DNA of 64,000 nt from Nocardioides luteus (GTDB taxonomy: Bacteria > Actinomycetota > Actinomycetes > Propionibacteriales > Nocardioidaceae), in NCBI RefSeq assembly GCF_015752315.1, contig NZ_JADOVJ010000001.1, positions 5,510,501 to 5,574,500 on the forward strand, given 5' to 3'. Position numbers and translations under genes: made by a program. Positions within the stretch are counted from its first letter, which is position 1, and every line of letters starts with the position of its first letter. Positions 1 to 8,393 of this stretch are shown here, one piece after another. Under the pieces are notes generated by a model, which was given only the letters and a program-made list of their open reading frames with translations, did no database searches and was not told the origin of the DNA.

Positions 1-684
1 CAGCCAGCCAACCGCGGCACCCGGGCGTACGACGCAGGCGCGGGTGCCGAGGGCGAGGGAGGAGTCGTCCTCGTCGAAGCGCTCGAACCACCGCGGTTGC
101 CGGCTGCGCGCGCGGCTGCGGACCAGCGGCGCGACCAGGGCGACGCGGCTGTCGGCGAAGTGGCGGGAGAGGTCCAGGAGCGTGCTCGCCTCGACCGTGA
201 CGTCGGAGTCGACGAAGGCGACGTAGGCGGTGCGCACCGCGCGCAGGCCGGCGTTGCGGGCACCCGCCGGGCCGAGGTTCACCGGCAGCCGCAGGAGGTG
301 GGCGCCGTGGCGGCGGGCCACCCGCTCGACGGCGTCGGGGTCGAGCGAGGCGTCGTCGACGACGATGCGGTGGAGGCCCTTCAGCGGCCCGAGCGCGCGG
401 TCGAGCTGCTCGGGCCGGTCGCGCACCGGGATCACGACGGTCAGCTCCGCCGGCTCCACGCCGGCCCCGTCGAGCACGGGATCGGCCAGGTTGCCGTCGA
501 CGAGCCTGGCGGCGAGCGCGTCGGTCGCCGCGTCGACCACGGTGACCTCGCCGTCGGCCAGCAGCGTCAGCGCCGCCTTGGTGAGCCGGACGGCACGCAG
601 CGGCGAGCCGCCGACGAGCAGGCGACCGTCGATGCGGCGTACGTCGTCGCGGATGCGGGCGCGGAAGCCGATCGGGTATCTCAC
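1..684 (-). CDS. mftF: Mycofactocin glycosyltransferase MftF (partial, C-terminus off window)
   Basis: Family 2 glycosyltransferase that in known mycofactocin pathways adds the oligosaccharide chain to the peptide-derived redox cofactor. The visible 228 codons run open to base 1, so the protein continues beyond the window. After about 70 residues a GT-A fold begins: TVVIPVRDRP, then the strand-plus-acid VDDASLD, RLPVNLGPAGARNAG, and VAFVDSDVTV, which supplies the DxD metal and nucleotide-sugar site. The start is taken as GTG at 684, 13 bases after the mftE stop; no strong ribosome binding site is visible and translational coupling is likely. It is the last visible gene of mftABCDEF. The family is certain from the context and the motifs; only the exact start is uncertain. 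Confidence 0.88.
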   Translation of the reverse strand, partial: MRYPIGFRARIRDDVRRIDGRLLVGGSPLRAVRLTKAALTLLADGEVTVVDAATDALAARLVDGNLADPVLDGAGVEPAELTVVIPVRDRPEQLDRALGPLKGLHRIVVDDASLDPDAVERVARRHGAHLLRLPVNLGPAGARNAGLRAVRTAYVAFVDSDVTVEASTLLDLSRHFADSRVALVAPLVRSRARSRQPRWFERFDEDDSSLALGTRACVVRPGAAVGWL

Positions 685-697
685 GGGCGGGAGCGGT

Positions 698-1393
698 TCA
701 TCCCACGGCCACGCCGCCGGGCGCCAGCACGTCCATGGTGGTCTGCTCGATCATCGTCGTGAGCGCCTCCGCTCCCTCCGCCGCCGTGGCGCCCGTCGGG
801 TCGCCGAGGACGCCGTTGGCGGAGACCGCCGCGACGCCGCCCGCCCGCATCGCCGGCAGGATCTCGGCGAGCGGACGGGTGTCGCCCGGCTCGGCCAGGT
901 CCAGGCGTACCGACTCCGGACGCAGATGCAGCATCAGCGACGTCTCGGTGCGGCCGGCGTGCAGGTCGTAGTCCTCCGTGCGGCACGGCAGCCAGCAGGC
1001 CGACTGCCGCTCGAACGCGAGCTGGTTGACCGCGCTGGTCAGCGCGGCGGCGTTGCCACCGTGGCCGTTGACGAGCACGACCCGCTCGGCCCAGGTGCGG
1101 GCCGAGCGGACCAGCTCGACCACGACCAGGTGGAGCGCGTCGCTCCCGATCGACACGGTGCCGGCGAAGGACTGGTGCTCGCCGCTGGAGCCGATCGCTA
1201 TCGGTGGCGCGACCCAGCTCTCGACACCCTGCTCCGCGAGCCGGTCGGCCACCCCCTGCGTGACCGCCGACGCGATGGTGGTGTCGGTGTCGAACGGCAG
1301 GTGCGGTCCGTGCTGCTCCAACGAGCCGACGGGCACCAGCAGGACCGTGCCCCGGCGCACCTGCGGCCAGGTGGCGTCACCCAGTGCGTACAT
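698..1393 (-). CDS. mftE: Mycofactocin peptidase MftE (creatininase family)
   Basis: Metal-dependent creatininase-fold peptidase of 231 aa, the normal size. Known MftE proteins cut the MftC-modified MftA peptide to release the C-terminal Val-Tyr-derived product (AHDP). Family features are visible: PVGSLEQHGPHLPFDTDT near residues 20–40 carries Glu, His and Asp metal ligands, GSSGEHQSFAGT follows, and LVNGHGGN near residue 110 gives the second His-containing motif. The ATG lies 17 bases inside the end of mftD, and the gene is followed 13 bases on by mftF, so it is translated as part of one operon. The assignment is strong because both neighbours are diagnostic mycofactocin genes. Confidence 0.93.
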   Translation of the reverse strand: MYALGDATWPQVRRGTVLLVPVGSLEQHGPHLPFDTDTTIASAVTQGVADRLAEQGVESWVAPPIAIGSSGEHQSFAGTVSIGSDALHLVVVELVRSARTWAERVVLVNGHGGNAAALTSAVNQLAFERQSACWLPCRTEDYDLHAGRTETSLMLHLRPESVRLDLAEPGDTRPLAEILPAMRAGGVAAVSANGVLGDPTGATAAEGAEALTTMIEQTTMDVLAPGGVAVG

Positions 1394-2579
1394 GGAAGCC
1401 GTCCGGGACGATCAGATGCTCCGGCCGCAGCTCGGCGACCGACCCGACCGCGAGCCCCCGCAGCGCCGAGTCGATGCCACCGCTGAGCACGTCGAGGACG
1501 TTCTCGACCCCGGCCTGGCCGTTGGCCGCCAGGCCCCACAGGTAGGCCCGTCCGATCAGCACCGCCTTCGCACCGAGCGCGAGCGCCTTGACGACGTCGG
1601 AGCCGCGGCGTACGCCTCCGTCCATCACCACGTCGACCTGCTCGCCGACGCGGTCGGCGATCGGCTTGACCATCCGGATCGCGGCCGGGGTGCCGTCGAG
1701 GTTGTTCCCGCCGTGGTTGGAGACCGAGATGCCCGCGACCCCGGCGTCCACGGCACGGAGCGCGTCGTCGACCCGGCACACGCCCTTGAGGACGAACGGC
1801 GTGCCGCTGATCTGGTGCCACTGCTCGCGCATCCAGGCGACGTCGTCCCAGGTCGGCGGCGGGGTGGTCATCCACTCGTAGTAGGCGCCGAAGAACGTCG
1901 GCGCGCTCCCGCCCGGCGGGGCGAGGTTGGGCGCGGTGAGATCGGGGAAGGAGCCCGTACGCCCGAACTGCCACGCCCACCGAGGCCGGGCCGCGACCTG
2001 CGGGGCCAGTCTCATCATCGTCCGCAGGTCGACCTTCTCCGGGATCTCCGGGCTGCCCCAGTCACGGCCGATCGAGAACGACCAGTCGAGGGTGGCGATC
2101 AGGCCCTGGGCACCGGCGGCGTGCGCCCGCTGCATGCGCTGGACCATGGTGTCGCGATCGCCGGTCCAGTACATCTGGAAGAACGTCGTCGCGCCGGTCG
2201 CCGCGACCTCCTCCACGGACCTGGAGGCGAAGTTGGACAGCCCCATGATGGTGCCGCGGGCCGCGGCGGCGCGGGCGACCGCGACCTCGCCGTCGGGGTG
2301 CACGGCCTGGACCCCGGTGGGGCTGATCAGGACCGGCAACGGGATCGCATGGCCGAACACGGTCGTGCCGAGGTCGCGCTTGGCGTGCTGTCCCACGACG
2401 TGAGGTGCCCAGCCGAGGTCGGCGAAGGCGTCCTGGTTGGCGGTCATGCTCTGGCCGCGCTCGGACCCGGCGACCAGCGCGCCGTAGACCGGCTTGGGCA
2501 GCCGGCGGCGGGCTCGCTCCTGGGCGACCGCGACCGACTCGAACCACGGGTTCTTCTTCCACGGGTTCTCGAGCTTCAC
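1377..2579 (-). CDS. mftD: Mycofactocin FMN-dependent dehydrogenase MftD
   Basis: Flavin-dependent alpha-hydroxyacid oxidase/dehydrogenase family protein (400 aa). In mycofactocin maturation MftD oxidatively deaminates AHDP to premycofactocin, the redox-active form. A TIM-barrel FMN site is visible: LPVLISPTG, LSNFASRSVEEVA, FFQMYWTGD, PFVLKGVCRVDDA (the Lys of the flavin-binding strand), GISVSNHGGNNLDGTPA with the catalytic-type His, and VVMDGGVRRGSDVVKALALGAKAVLIGR, where phosphate binding occurs. The ATG overlaps the mftC stop by four bases (ATGA). The 3′ end overlaps mftE by 17 bases. On sequence alone it would be called an L-lactate dehydrogenase homologue; the context fixes the role. 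Confidence 0.93.
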   Translation of the reverse strand: MKLENPWKKNPWFESVAVAQERARRRLPKPVYGALVAGSERGQSMTANQDAFADLGWAPHVVGQHAKRDLGTTVFGHAIPLPVLISPTGVQAVHPDGEVAVARAAAARGTIMGLSNFASRSVEEVAATGATTFFQMYWTGDRDTMVQRMQRAHAAGAQGLIATLDWSFSIGRDWGSPEIPEKVDLRTMMRLAPQVAARPRWAWQFGRTGSFPDLTAPNLAPPGGSAPTFFGAYYEWMTTPPPTWDDVAWMREQWHQISGTPFVLKGVCRVDDALRAVDAGVAGISVSNHGGNNLDGTPAAIRMVKPIADRVGEQVDVVMDGGVRRGSDVVKALALGAKAVLIGRAYLWGLAANGQAGVENVLDVLSGGIDSALRGLAVGSVAELRPEHLIVPDGFHVRTG

Positions 2580-3820
2580 GACAGGTCACCTCCGGCGAGC
2601 GGGTCCTCGTTGCAGGCGGAGACGGGGCGCCGCCTGGTGGCACCGAGATTGAGCAGCACCGGCGCGTTGCGGCTGGCCTGGCTGCGGGAGTGGTCCTTGC
2701 TCGCCGGCGGAACGAGCCGGTCGCCGGCCAGCGCGGTCTCGCCGTAGCCCTGGACGCACTCGGGGTCCGGCCCGTCCAGCGGCAGTCCGGTGAAGAACTT
2801 GGCGGCCATGCAGCCACCGCGGCAGGCGTCGAAGTGCTGGCACTTGGTGCAGGCGCCACCGGTCTGCGGCGAGCGCAGCTCGGTGAACAGCTCGGAGGAC
2901 TGCCACACCTCCTGGAAACCGCCCTCACCGAGCAGGTTGCCGGCCAGGAACTGGTCGTGGATCGCGAACGGGCAGGCGTAGACGTCGCCGACCGGGTCGA
3001 TCAGGCACACCACCCGCCCGGCGCCGCACAGGTTGAGGCCCGGAAGGGACTCGCCGTAGGCGGCCAGGTGGAAGAAGGAGTCGCCGGTGAGGACGTTGTC
3101 GCCGTGCGCCATCAGCCAGTCGTAGAGCTCACGCTGCTGCTCCGGCAGCGGGTGCAGCTCGTCCCAGACATCCGCGCCGCGCCCCGAGGGACGCAGCCGG
3201 GTGAGGCGCAGGGTGGCGCCGTACTCGTCGGCGATGGCCTTGAAGTCGTCGAGCTGGCCGATGTTCTCCCGGGTGCAGACCACGGAGATCTTGGCGTCGG
3301 TGAAGCCGGCGTCGCGAAGGTTCGCGAGCGCCTTGAGCGCGGTGTCGTACGACCCCGCGCCCCGGACCCGGTCGTTGACCTCCGCCGTCGCGCCGTCCAG
3401 GGAGATCTGTACGTCGACGTAGTCGGTCGAGGCCAGGAACGCGGCGCGCTCGAGGGTGATCCGGAAGCCGTTGGTGGAGAACTTCACGCCGACCTGGTGG
3501 TCGACGGCGTACTCCACCAGCTCCCAGAAGTCGGGGCGGATCGTCGGCTCCCCGCCGCCGATGTTCACGTAGAAGATCTGCATGCGCTGCAGCTCGTCGA
3601 TGACGGCCTTGCACTGCTCGGTGCTGAGCTCGCGCGGGTCGCGCCGGCCCGAGCTCGACAGGCAATGGGCGCACTCGAGGTTGCAGGCGTACGTCAGCTC
3701 CCAGGTCAGGCAGATCGGGGCGTCGAGCCCGAACTCGAACTGCTCGACGAGGGTGCCGCCTTCGGGACGGCCTGTGGGAGTGCCCGTGGGAGTGCTGGGG
3801 CGTTCAGGTGCGATGGTCAC
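2576..3820 (-). CDS. mftC: Mycofactocin radical SAM maturase MftC
   Basis: Radical S-adenosylmethionine enzyme (414 aa) that decarboxylates the C-terminal Tyr of MftA and then cross-links it to the penultimate Val. The CxxxCxxC cluster-binding motif is C46, C50, C53 (CNLECAHC), followed by the GGEPT motif (NIGGGEPTIRP). The C-terminal SPASM region has the expected Cys pattern: LCGAGRVVCLIDPVGDVYAC, then CTKCQHFDACRGGC and a final C in DPEC, which bind auxiliary iron-sulfur clusters. About 20 residues of Pro/Thr-rich sequence precede the core. It overlaps mftB by ATGA at its start and mftD by ATGA at its end, so production is coupled to the carrier protein. Confidence 0.95.
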   Translation of the reverse strand: MTIAPERPSTPTGTPTGRPEGGTLVEQFEFGLDAPICLTWELTYACNLECAHCLSSSGRRDPRELSTEQCKAVIDELQRMQIFYVNIGGGEPTIRPDFWELVEYAVDHQVGVKFSTNGFRITLERAAFLASTDYVDVQISLDGATAEVNDRVRGAGSYDTALKALANLRDAGFTDAKISVVCTRENIGQLDDFKAIADEYGATLRLTRLRPSGRGADVWDELHPLPEQQRELYDWLMAHGDNVLTGDSFFHLAAYGESLPGLNLCGAGRVVCLIDPVGDVYACPFAIHDQFLAGNLLGEGGFQEVWQSSELFTELRSPQTGGACTKCQHFDACRGGCMAAKFFTGLPLDGPDPECVQGYGETALAGDRLVPPASKDHSRSQASRNAPVLLNLGATRRRPVSACNEDPLAGGDLS

Positions 3821-4101
3821 ACTGCCTCCTGGTGACGGGGGCGGATCATGTCGGTCTCGGCGAGGGCGCGGAGCGCCGCTGCGTACGCGTCGTGCTGCTC
3901 CGGCGGGATGCCGGCGGCATCGAGCGCGCTGCCGAGACGGGGGTGATGCTCGAGGAGCCGCACCACCTCGACCAGCTCCGGCCGCTTGAGGAAGGTCAGC
4001 TTCCGGTTGCCGAAGTGGTAGGCGAGAGCCCCGAACGGTTCAGGACGCAGCGCCACCGAGGGCGAGAGTGTCCACGGCTCCTCGAGCATGCGATCGGGCA
4101 T
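3817..4101 (-). CDS. mftB: Mycofactocin peptide chaperone MftB
   Basis: Small RiPP-recognition-element protein (94 aa) that binds MftA and presents it to MftC. The chosen ATG at 4101 shares one base with the mftA stop (TGATG), the usual coupled arrangement; longer in-frame readings upstream would run through mftA. The sequence has the family pattern WTLSPSVALRPEPFGALAYH, then FGNRKLTFLKRPELVEVVRLL, a winged-helix fold of PqqD type. Its stop overlaps mftC by four bases. The length is typical of the family. Confidence 0.93.
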   Translation of the reverse strand: MPDRMLEEPWTLSPSVALRPEPFGALAYHFGNRKLTFLKRPELVEVVRLLEHHPRLGSALDAAGIPPEQHDAYAAALRALAETDMIRPRHQEAV

Positions 4102-4205
4102 CAGTAGACGCCGCACATTCCGTCGATCGAGACCTCCTCGATGAGGTCCTCGGTGGCGACGTCGCTGGCGATGTCGACCGGGTTCGACTCGTTCTGGGGT
4201 TCCAT
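4101..4205 (-). CDS. mftA: Mycofactocin precursor peptide MftA (34 aa)
   Basis: Ribosomal precursor of the redox cofactor mycofactocin. Translation of the minus strand from ATG 4205 gives 34 residues starting MEPQNESNP and ending in the invariant core IDGMCGVY, whose final Val-Tyr pair becomes the cofactor. The acidic leader (EDLIEEVS) is the part recognised by MftB. A good ribosome binding site (AGAGGAG) sits 7–8 bases before the ATG. The stop overlaps the mftB start by one base. The mftA promoter should lie in the 89-bp gap before 4294; no mftR-type TetR gene is seen next to it, which is less usual. Confidence 0.95.
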   Translation of the reverse strand: MEPQNESNPVDIASDVATEDLIEEVSIDGMCGVY

Positions 4206-4294
4206 CTGCTGCTCCTCTCACGTTGTGACCGTTCGCACATTAGTTACGGCGTGAGCGCAGCAACCTCCCCGATCGGAGAGTCTTGCGGGCAGGA

Positions 4295-5224
4295 TCAGGG
4301 AGGTGTGGCCACACCCTCCCGGGGCACCACGTTGAGCAGCGGGAGGCCCTCGGCGAAGCGCCGCAGCTGCTCGGCCACCAGGCGCTCGGCGCGCGGGTAG
4401 AAGGTCGCCGCACCGCCACCGACGTGCGGGGTCACGATCGCGCCGGGCGTCGACCACAGCGGGTGGCCGGCGGGGAGCGGCTCGGGGTCGACGACGTCGA
4501 GCGCGGCGCGGAGTCGACCCGTGGAGAGCTCAGCGAGGAGAGCGCCGGTGTCGAGCGTGCGGCCGCGGCCGATGTTCACCACGAGCGCGCCGTCGGGCAG
4601 CTGCGCCAGCTGCTCGGCGCCGATCAGACCGATCGTGCCGGGGTTCTCCGGGAGCGTCAGCACCACGATGTCGGCCGTGGGCAACAGGACAGACAGATCG
4701 TCGACGCCGTGCACCTCACGGTCGGCGTCCGCCCTGGAAGCGACCCTGACGACCTCGGCCTCGCACGCGAGCAGGCGCTGCTCGAGCGCGGCGCCGATCG
4801 AGCCGTACCCGACGATCACCACCCGCGAGTCGGCCAGCGACCGGGTGTGCTCGGGCCGCCACCGGCCGGCGTCCTGGTCGCGCACCCAGCGGGGCAGCTC
4901 CCGTTGGGCGGCGAGGATCAGGCCGAGGCCGTGCTCGGCGGCGCTGGCGTCGTGCAGGCCCCGCCCGTTGCAGAGCGTGACCTCCGGCCCGATGAGCGGG
5001 AGCACCTTCTCCACCCCCGCGCTCAGGCTCTGTACGGCACGGAGCGCGGGCATCCTCGGCAGCAGGTCACGCCCGGCGCCCACGCCGTACGGCAGCACGT
5101 AGAACGCCACGTCGGAGACGTCGGCCGGCGCGGCGGCAGTGCCGTCGAACACCTCCACCTGCAGGCCGTCGGGCCAGCCACCCATCTGGTCCTCCAGGTG
5201 GGCCCACGGCACGAGTACGCGCAT
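4295..5224 (-). CDS. D-isomer-specific 2-hydroxyacid dehydrogenase
   Basis: NAD(P)-dependent oxidoreductase of the formate/glycerate dehydrogenase family (309 aa), probably reducing glyoxylate, hydroxypyruvate or a related 2-keto acid. The Rossmann motif VVIVGYGSIGAAL is in mid-protein. Catalytic residues of the family follow: Arg in NIGRGRTLD, Asp/Glu in DVVDPEPLPAGHPLW, and His in TPHVGGG. The start at 5224 is preferred because AAAGGAAAC lies just before it; an in-frame ATG nine codons earlier lacks this. It is the last gene of the operon that begins with the MFS transporter, 30 bases after the sugar kinase, which suggests it handles a product of sugar-acid breakdown. The exact substrate is unknown. 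Confidence 0.85.
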   Translation of the reverse strand: MRVLVPWAHLEDQMGGWPDGLQVEVFDGTAAAPADVSDVAFYVLPYGVGAGRDLLPRMPALRAVQSLSAGVEKVLPLIGPEVTLCNGRGLHDASAAEHGLGLILAAQRELPRWVRDQDAGRWRPEHTRSLADSRVVIVGYGSIGAALEQRLLACEAEVVRVASRADADREVHGVDDLSVLLPTADIVVLTLPENPGTIGLIGAEQLAQLPDGALVVNIGRGRTLDTGALLAELSTGRLRAALDVVDPEPLPAGHPLWSTPGAIVTPHVGGGAATFYPRAERLVAEQLRRFAEGLPLLNVVPREGVATPP

Positions 5225-5254
5225 CGAGTTGTTTCCTTTCGCTGGTGTCATCGG

Positions 5255-6220
5255 TCAGGCGGCCACCGAGGTGGTCGCCAGGAAGCGGTCGAGCCGCTCC
5301 CGGTCGGGAAGGCCGTCCTTGTCGCCGGCCGAGGTGGTGGCCAGCGCACCGACCGCGGCGGCCCGCTCGAGCGCGGGCCCGAGCTCCAGACCGTCCAGGT
5401 GGGCGCTGATCAGCCCGGCGGCGAAGCCGTCGCCGGCGCCGACGGTGTCCACGGCCTCGACCTGGAACGCGGGCTGCCGGACGGTGCCCTCCGGGCCGAA
5501 GGCGACGGCTCCGTGACAGCCGTTCTTGACGACCACGCGCGCGACGCCCGCGGTCAGATAGTGCTCGGCGATGGACTCGGGGTCGCTGTGACCGGTCAGC
5601 ACCCGGCCCTCCTCGACCCCCGGGAGCACCCAGTCGGCCAGGGCGGCGACCTCGTTCACGACGGCGACCATCTCCTGCTCGCTCGCCCACAGCGACGGAC
5701 GCAGGTTCGGGTCGAAGGACACGCTCGCGCCGCCCGCCCGGGCCGCGGCCACCGCCCGGAACGCGAAGTCCCGCGCCGTCTCGGAGATCGCCAGCGGGAT
5801 GCCGGTCAGATGGAGGTGACGGGCCGAGGAGACGTACGTCCCCATCGGCTCGCTCCACGCCAGCCGGCTCCCCGCGGAGCCGCGCCGGAAGTAGACCACC
5901 TCCGGGTCGCCGCCGTCGGCCCGCGACTTCAGCTGAAAGCCGGTGGGCGCGGTGTCGTCGGTCTCGACCCGGGTCAGGTCGATCCCGCAGCTGCGGAGCT
6001 CCTCCTCGACGAACAGGCCGAGCGGGTCGTCTCCCAGCCGTCCGATCCAGCCGGACCGGTGACCCAGCCGGGCCAGGCCGGTCGCCACGTTGGTCTCGGC
6101 CCCGGCGGTCGCCCGGACGAAGGTCGCGGCCCGGTGCAGCGGTCCGCTCTCCTGGGCGACGAACATCGCCATCGCCTCACCGAAGGTGACCACGTCCAGG
6201 CCGGTGTCGGTGCCGGTCAT
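5255..6220 (-). CDS. kdgK: PfkB-family sugar kinase, probable 2-keto-3-deoxygluconate kinase
   Basis: Ribokinase/PfkB kinase (321 aa) that by family and neighbours should phosphorylate 2-keto-3-deoxygluconate or a similar sugar acid. The N-terminal signature is DVVTFGEAMAMF, then the glycine-rich TAGAETNVATGLARLG sugar site. The C-terminal PfkB signature is DTVGAGDGFAAGLISA, containing the catalytic-base Asp and the anion hole. The VYFRRGSAGSRL segment resembles KdgK proteins, which bind the substrate carboxylate with Arg. The ATG overlaps the upstream hydrolase stop by four bases. The substrate is inferred from similarity and operon content. Confidence 0.85.
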   Translation of the reverse strand: MTGTDTGLDVVTFGEAMAMFVAQESGPLHRAATFVRATAGAETNVATGLARLGHRSGWIGRLGDDPLGLFVEEELRSCGIDLTRVETDDTAPTGFQLKSRADGGDPEVVYFRRGSAGSRLAWSEPMGTYVSSARHLHLTGIPLAISETARDFAFRAVAAARAGGASVSFDPNLRPSLWASEQEMVAVVNEVAALADWVLPGVEEGRVLTGHSDPESIAEHYLTAGVARVVVKNGCHGAVAFGPEGTVRQPAFQVEAVDTVGAGDGFAAGLISAHLDGLELGPALERAAAVGALATTSAGDKDGLPDRERLDRFLATTSVAA

Positions 6221-6960
6221 GCCGCACCCCTCTCCGTACGCCGCCGATGCACGCCCTCGACCACCGGATTGACCAGCTCCCCGATGCCCGCGACGCTCGC
6301 CGTGACCTGCTGTCCGGGCCGGATCGGGAGGCTGGTCCCGGGAGCACCGGTCAGGATGACGTCGCCCGGCCCGAGCGGGAGGAAGCCGCTGACCCACGTC
6401 ACCACCTCGGTGACGGTCCGGGCCAGCTGGCCCGTGTCGGCCTCCGGCGCGACCTCGCCGTCGACCCGGAGACCCACAACGGCACCCGCCGGGTCGAGAT
6501 CCGTCTCGATCCACGGGCCCAGCGGGGTGAACCCCCGCTGGCCCTTGGCCTGCGTCCACAGCGAGTCCTGGGCCTGCAGGTCCCGCGCGGTGACGTCGTT
6601 GGCGACGGTGTAGCCCAGAACGGTCCCCGAGCTCCCGATCACGACCGCGAGCTCGGCCTCCGCGTGGACCAGCCCGAGGCCGGCCGGCACCGGCACCGGG
6701 TCGCCGGGGCCGATCACCGACCGAGCCGGTTTGAGGAACGCCTGCGGCGGCAGCAGCCTGTCGCTCGGCCCGGTGTTGTGCGCCATCCCGACCACGGTCC
6801 GCGGCTCGACCGGAGCCAGCAGGCGGGCGTCGGCGAGGGCGACCCACCGGTCCCGGCACCGGATCTCGTCGGCGAACACGTCCTCGACCAACCGGTAGCC
6901 GTCGGCCTCGACCACGGCGTGGTCGATCCCGTCGGGATGCTCGATCCGGGCGATCCTCAT
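6217..6960 (-). CDS. Fumarylacetoacetate hydrolase family protein
   Basis: FAH-fold hydrolase/isomerase (247 aa) that probably cleaves or hydrates a diketo-deoxy acid in the same pathway as the adjacent kinase. The C-terminal FAH core is recognisable: VVGMAHNTGPS, FLKPARSVIGPGD, HAEAELAVVIG with the Glu-x-Glu metal ligands, GYTVANDVTARDLQ, the KGQRGFTPLGPW segment, and the final LGPGDVILTGAPGTS. ATG 6960 overlaps the transporter stop (ATGA) and its own stop overlaps the kinase start, so three genes are coupled. Known relatives act in L-fucose, L-arabinose or L-rhamnose oxidative pathways; which one applies here cannot be told. Confidence 0.85.
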   Translation of the reverse strand: MRIARIEHPDGIDHAVVEADGYRLVEDVFADEIRCRDRWVALADARLLAPVEPRTVVGMAHNTGPSDRLLPPQAFLKPARSVIGPGDPVPVPAGLGLVHAEAELAVVIGSSGTVLGYTVANDVTARDLQAQDSLWTQAKGQRGFTPLGPWIETDLDPAGAVVGLRVDGEVAPEADTGQLARTVTEVVTWVSGFLPLGPGDVILTGAPGTSLPIRPGQQVTASVAGIGELVNPVVEGVHRRRTERGAA

Positions 6961-8255
6961 CGAGCAGTCTCCGAAGCACTCTCCATCGCCGGCGCCTTGA
7001 CCAGCAGCATCACCACGGCGGCCAGCGCCAGACAGCCGGCCATCAGCAGGAACGAGGCGTCGGTGCTCCCGGTCGTGCCGTTCAGCCAGCCGACCAGGTA
7101 GCTGCCCGCGAACCCGCCGAGCGCACCGAAGGAGTTGATCAGCGCGATCGCCGCTCCGGCCACGTTGCGCGGCAGGAACTCGGGGATCTGCGCGAAGTAG
7201 GGACCGTAGGGCGCGTACATCGCACCACCGGCGAGCGTGAGCAGGATGAACGAGAGCCAGAACTGGTCGGGCCCGAGCAGGTAGGAGCCGTAGAAGGCCA
7301 CCGCACCGACCAACAGCCACGGCCACACGAACCGCCCGCGCGTCCCGGCACGGTCGGAGGCACGACTGTTGACGATCATCAGCACGACGGCGAGGACGTA
7401 CGGGATCCCGGAGATGAGCCCGGACATCCCGATGCCCTCACCCGAGGCGGCCTTCACGATCGAGGGCAGCCAGAAGACGAAGCCGTAGACGCCGACGCTC
7501 CACAGGAAGTACTGCAGCGAGAGCAGGATGACGTTGCGCGACCGGAAGGCCTCGCCGTAGCCCTTGACCGGGGTCAGCGCACGCTGCTCCTGGTTGAGCT
7601 GCTCGACGACCGCGTCGCGCTCGGACGCGTTGAGCCACGTCGCCTGCTCGGGGTGGTCGCTGACCATCGCCCGGAAGACGAACGCCCAGATGACCGCGGG
7701 CAGGCCCTCGATGATGAACATCCACCGCCAGTCGGTCGCCTCGATGAGGAAGCCGGACACGACCGTCAGCCACAGCACGGTGACCGGGTTGCCGAGGATC
7801 AGGAAGGTGTTGGCGCGACCGCGCTCACGGCTGGTGAACCAGTGGCTGAGGAAGATCACCATCGCCGGCAGCACGGCGGCCTCGACGACACCGATCAGGA
7901 AGCGTACGACGATCAGCGCGGTCGCCGAGCTGAGCAGCCCCTGCACCGAGGCGAGCAGGCCCCAGGCGATCAGGCTCCAGAAGATCAGCGACCGTACGCT
8001 GCGCCGCTCGGCGTAGATCGCTCCCGGGATCTGGAAGGCGAAGTAGCCCAGGAAGAAGGCAGCGCCGATGAGCGCGGAGACGGCGGGCGTGATCGCGAGG
8101 TCCTCCGCCATGCCGCCGGCGATGCCGATGGAGAAGTTGGAGCGGTCGAGGTAGGCCAGGCTGTAGGTGATGAAGACGATCGGCAGCAGGCGCGCCCAGC
8201 GCTGCGTGCCGATCGTCGTCGCGCCGGAGTCGGCGCGCGTGTCGGAGGTGGTCAT
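6957..8255 (-). CDS. MFS transporter, anion:cation symporter type
   Basis: Major facilitator of 432 aa with about twelve hydrophobic helices, most like the glucarate/galactonate/hexuronate (GudP, ExuT) group that imports sugar acids with protons. The family-typical N-terminus is visible: FITYSLAYLDRSNFSIG, with the Asp-Arg pair in helix 1, then GYFAFQIPGA, and SRERGRANTFL in the loop after helix 4. It is the first gene of a four-gene operon and is divergent from the iclR gene; the promoter lies in the 138-bp gap that carries the proposed IclR operator. A GAAAGGAA ribosome binding site precedes the ATG. Uptake of the operon's sugar-acid substrate is the likely role. Confidence 0.88.
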   Translation of the reverse strand: MTTSDTRADSGATTIGTQRWARLLPIVFITYSLAYLDRSNFSIGIAGGMAEDLAITPAVSALIGAAFFLGYFAFQIPGAIYAERRSVRSLIFWSLIAWGLLASVQGLLSSATALIVVRFLIGVVEAAVLPAMVIFLSHWFTSRERGRANTFLILGNPVTVLWLTVVSGFLIEATDWRWMFIIEGLPAVIWAFVFRAMVSDHPEQATWLNASERDAVVEQLNQEQRALTPVKGYGEAFRSRNVILLSLQYFLWSVGVYGFVFWLPSIVKAASGEGIGMSGLISGIPYVLAVVLMIVNSRASDRAGTRGRFVWPWLLVGAVAFYGSYLLGPDQFWLSFILLTLAGGAMYAPYGPYFAQIPEFLPRNVAGAAIALINSFGALGGFAGSYLVGWLNGTTGSTDASFLLMAGCLALAAVVMLLVKAPAMESASETAR

Positions 8256-8347
8256 AGGGGGATTCCTTTCGCTCTACTCCCGCGTGGCGGAAGTCACTTT
8301 CACCATGCGAGTGTGGCGGCGACCACATCGGCCCGTCAACGCATTCC

Positions 8348-8382
8348 TTCCATGTTTCAGATATCGCTTCCACGATATGGAA
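8348..8382. promoter_or_regulatory. Probable IclR operator
   Basis: A perfect palindrome TTCCA-N5-TGGAA lies at 8368–8382, only 12 bases before the iclR start. A second half site TTCCAT is at 8348–8353, so TTCCAT…ATGGAA forms a wider inverted repeat. IclR proteins bind such sites. The position allows the regulator to control both itself and the divergent transporter operon. Confidence 0.65.
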
Positions 8383-8393
8383 GAATCTCGGTC

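Noticed and set aside
97..1486. Long plus-strand reading frames over 97–1486
   Set aside because: They are antisense to mftF, mftE and mftD, have Arg/Ala-rich low-complexity translations and no recognisable domains.
978..3835. Plus-strand frames of 589 and 476 aa
   Set aside because: Shadows of mftD/mftC in high-GC DNA; the minus-strand genes have clear motifs and overlaps, the plus-strand frames do not.
4283..6613. A 776-aa plus-strand frame opposite the dehydrogenase and kinase genes
   Set aside because: No motifs, composition of a GC-rich antisense frame, and the minus strand carries three well-supported enzymes.
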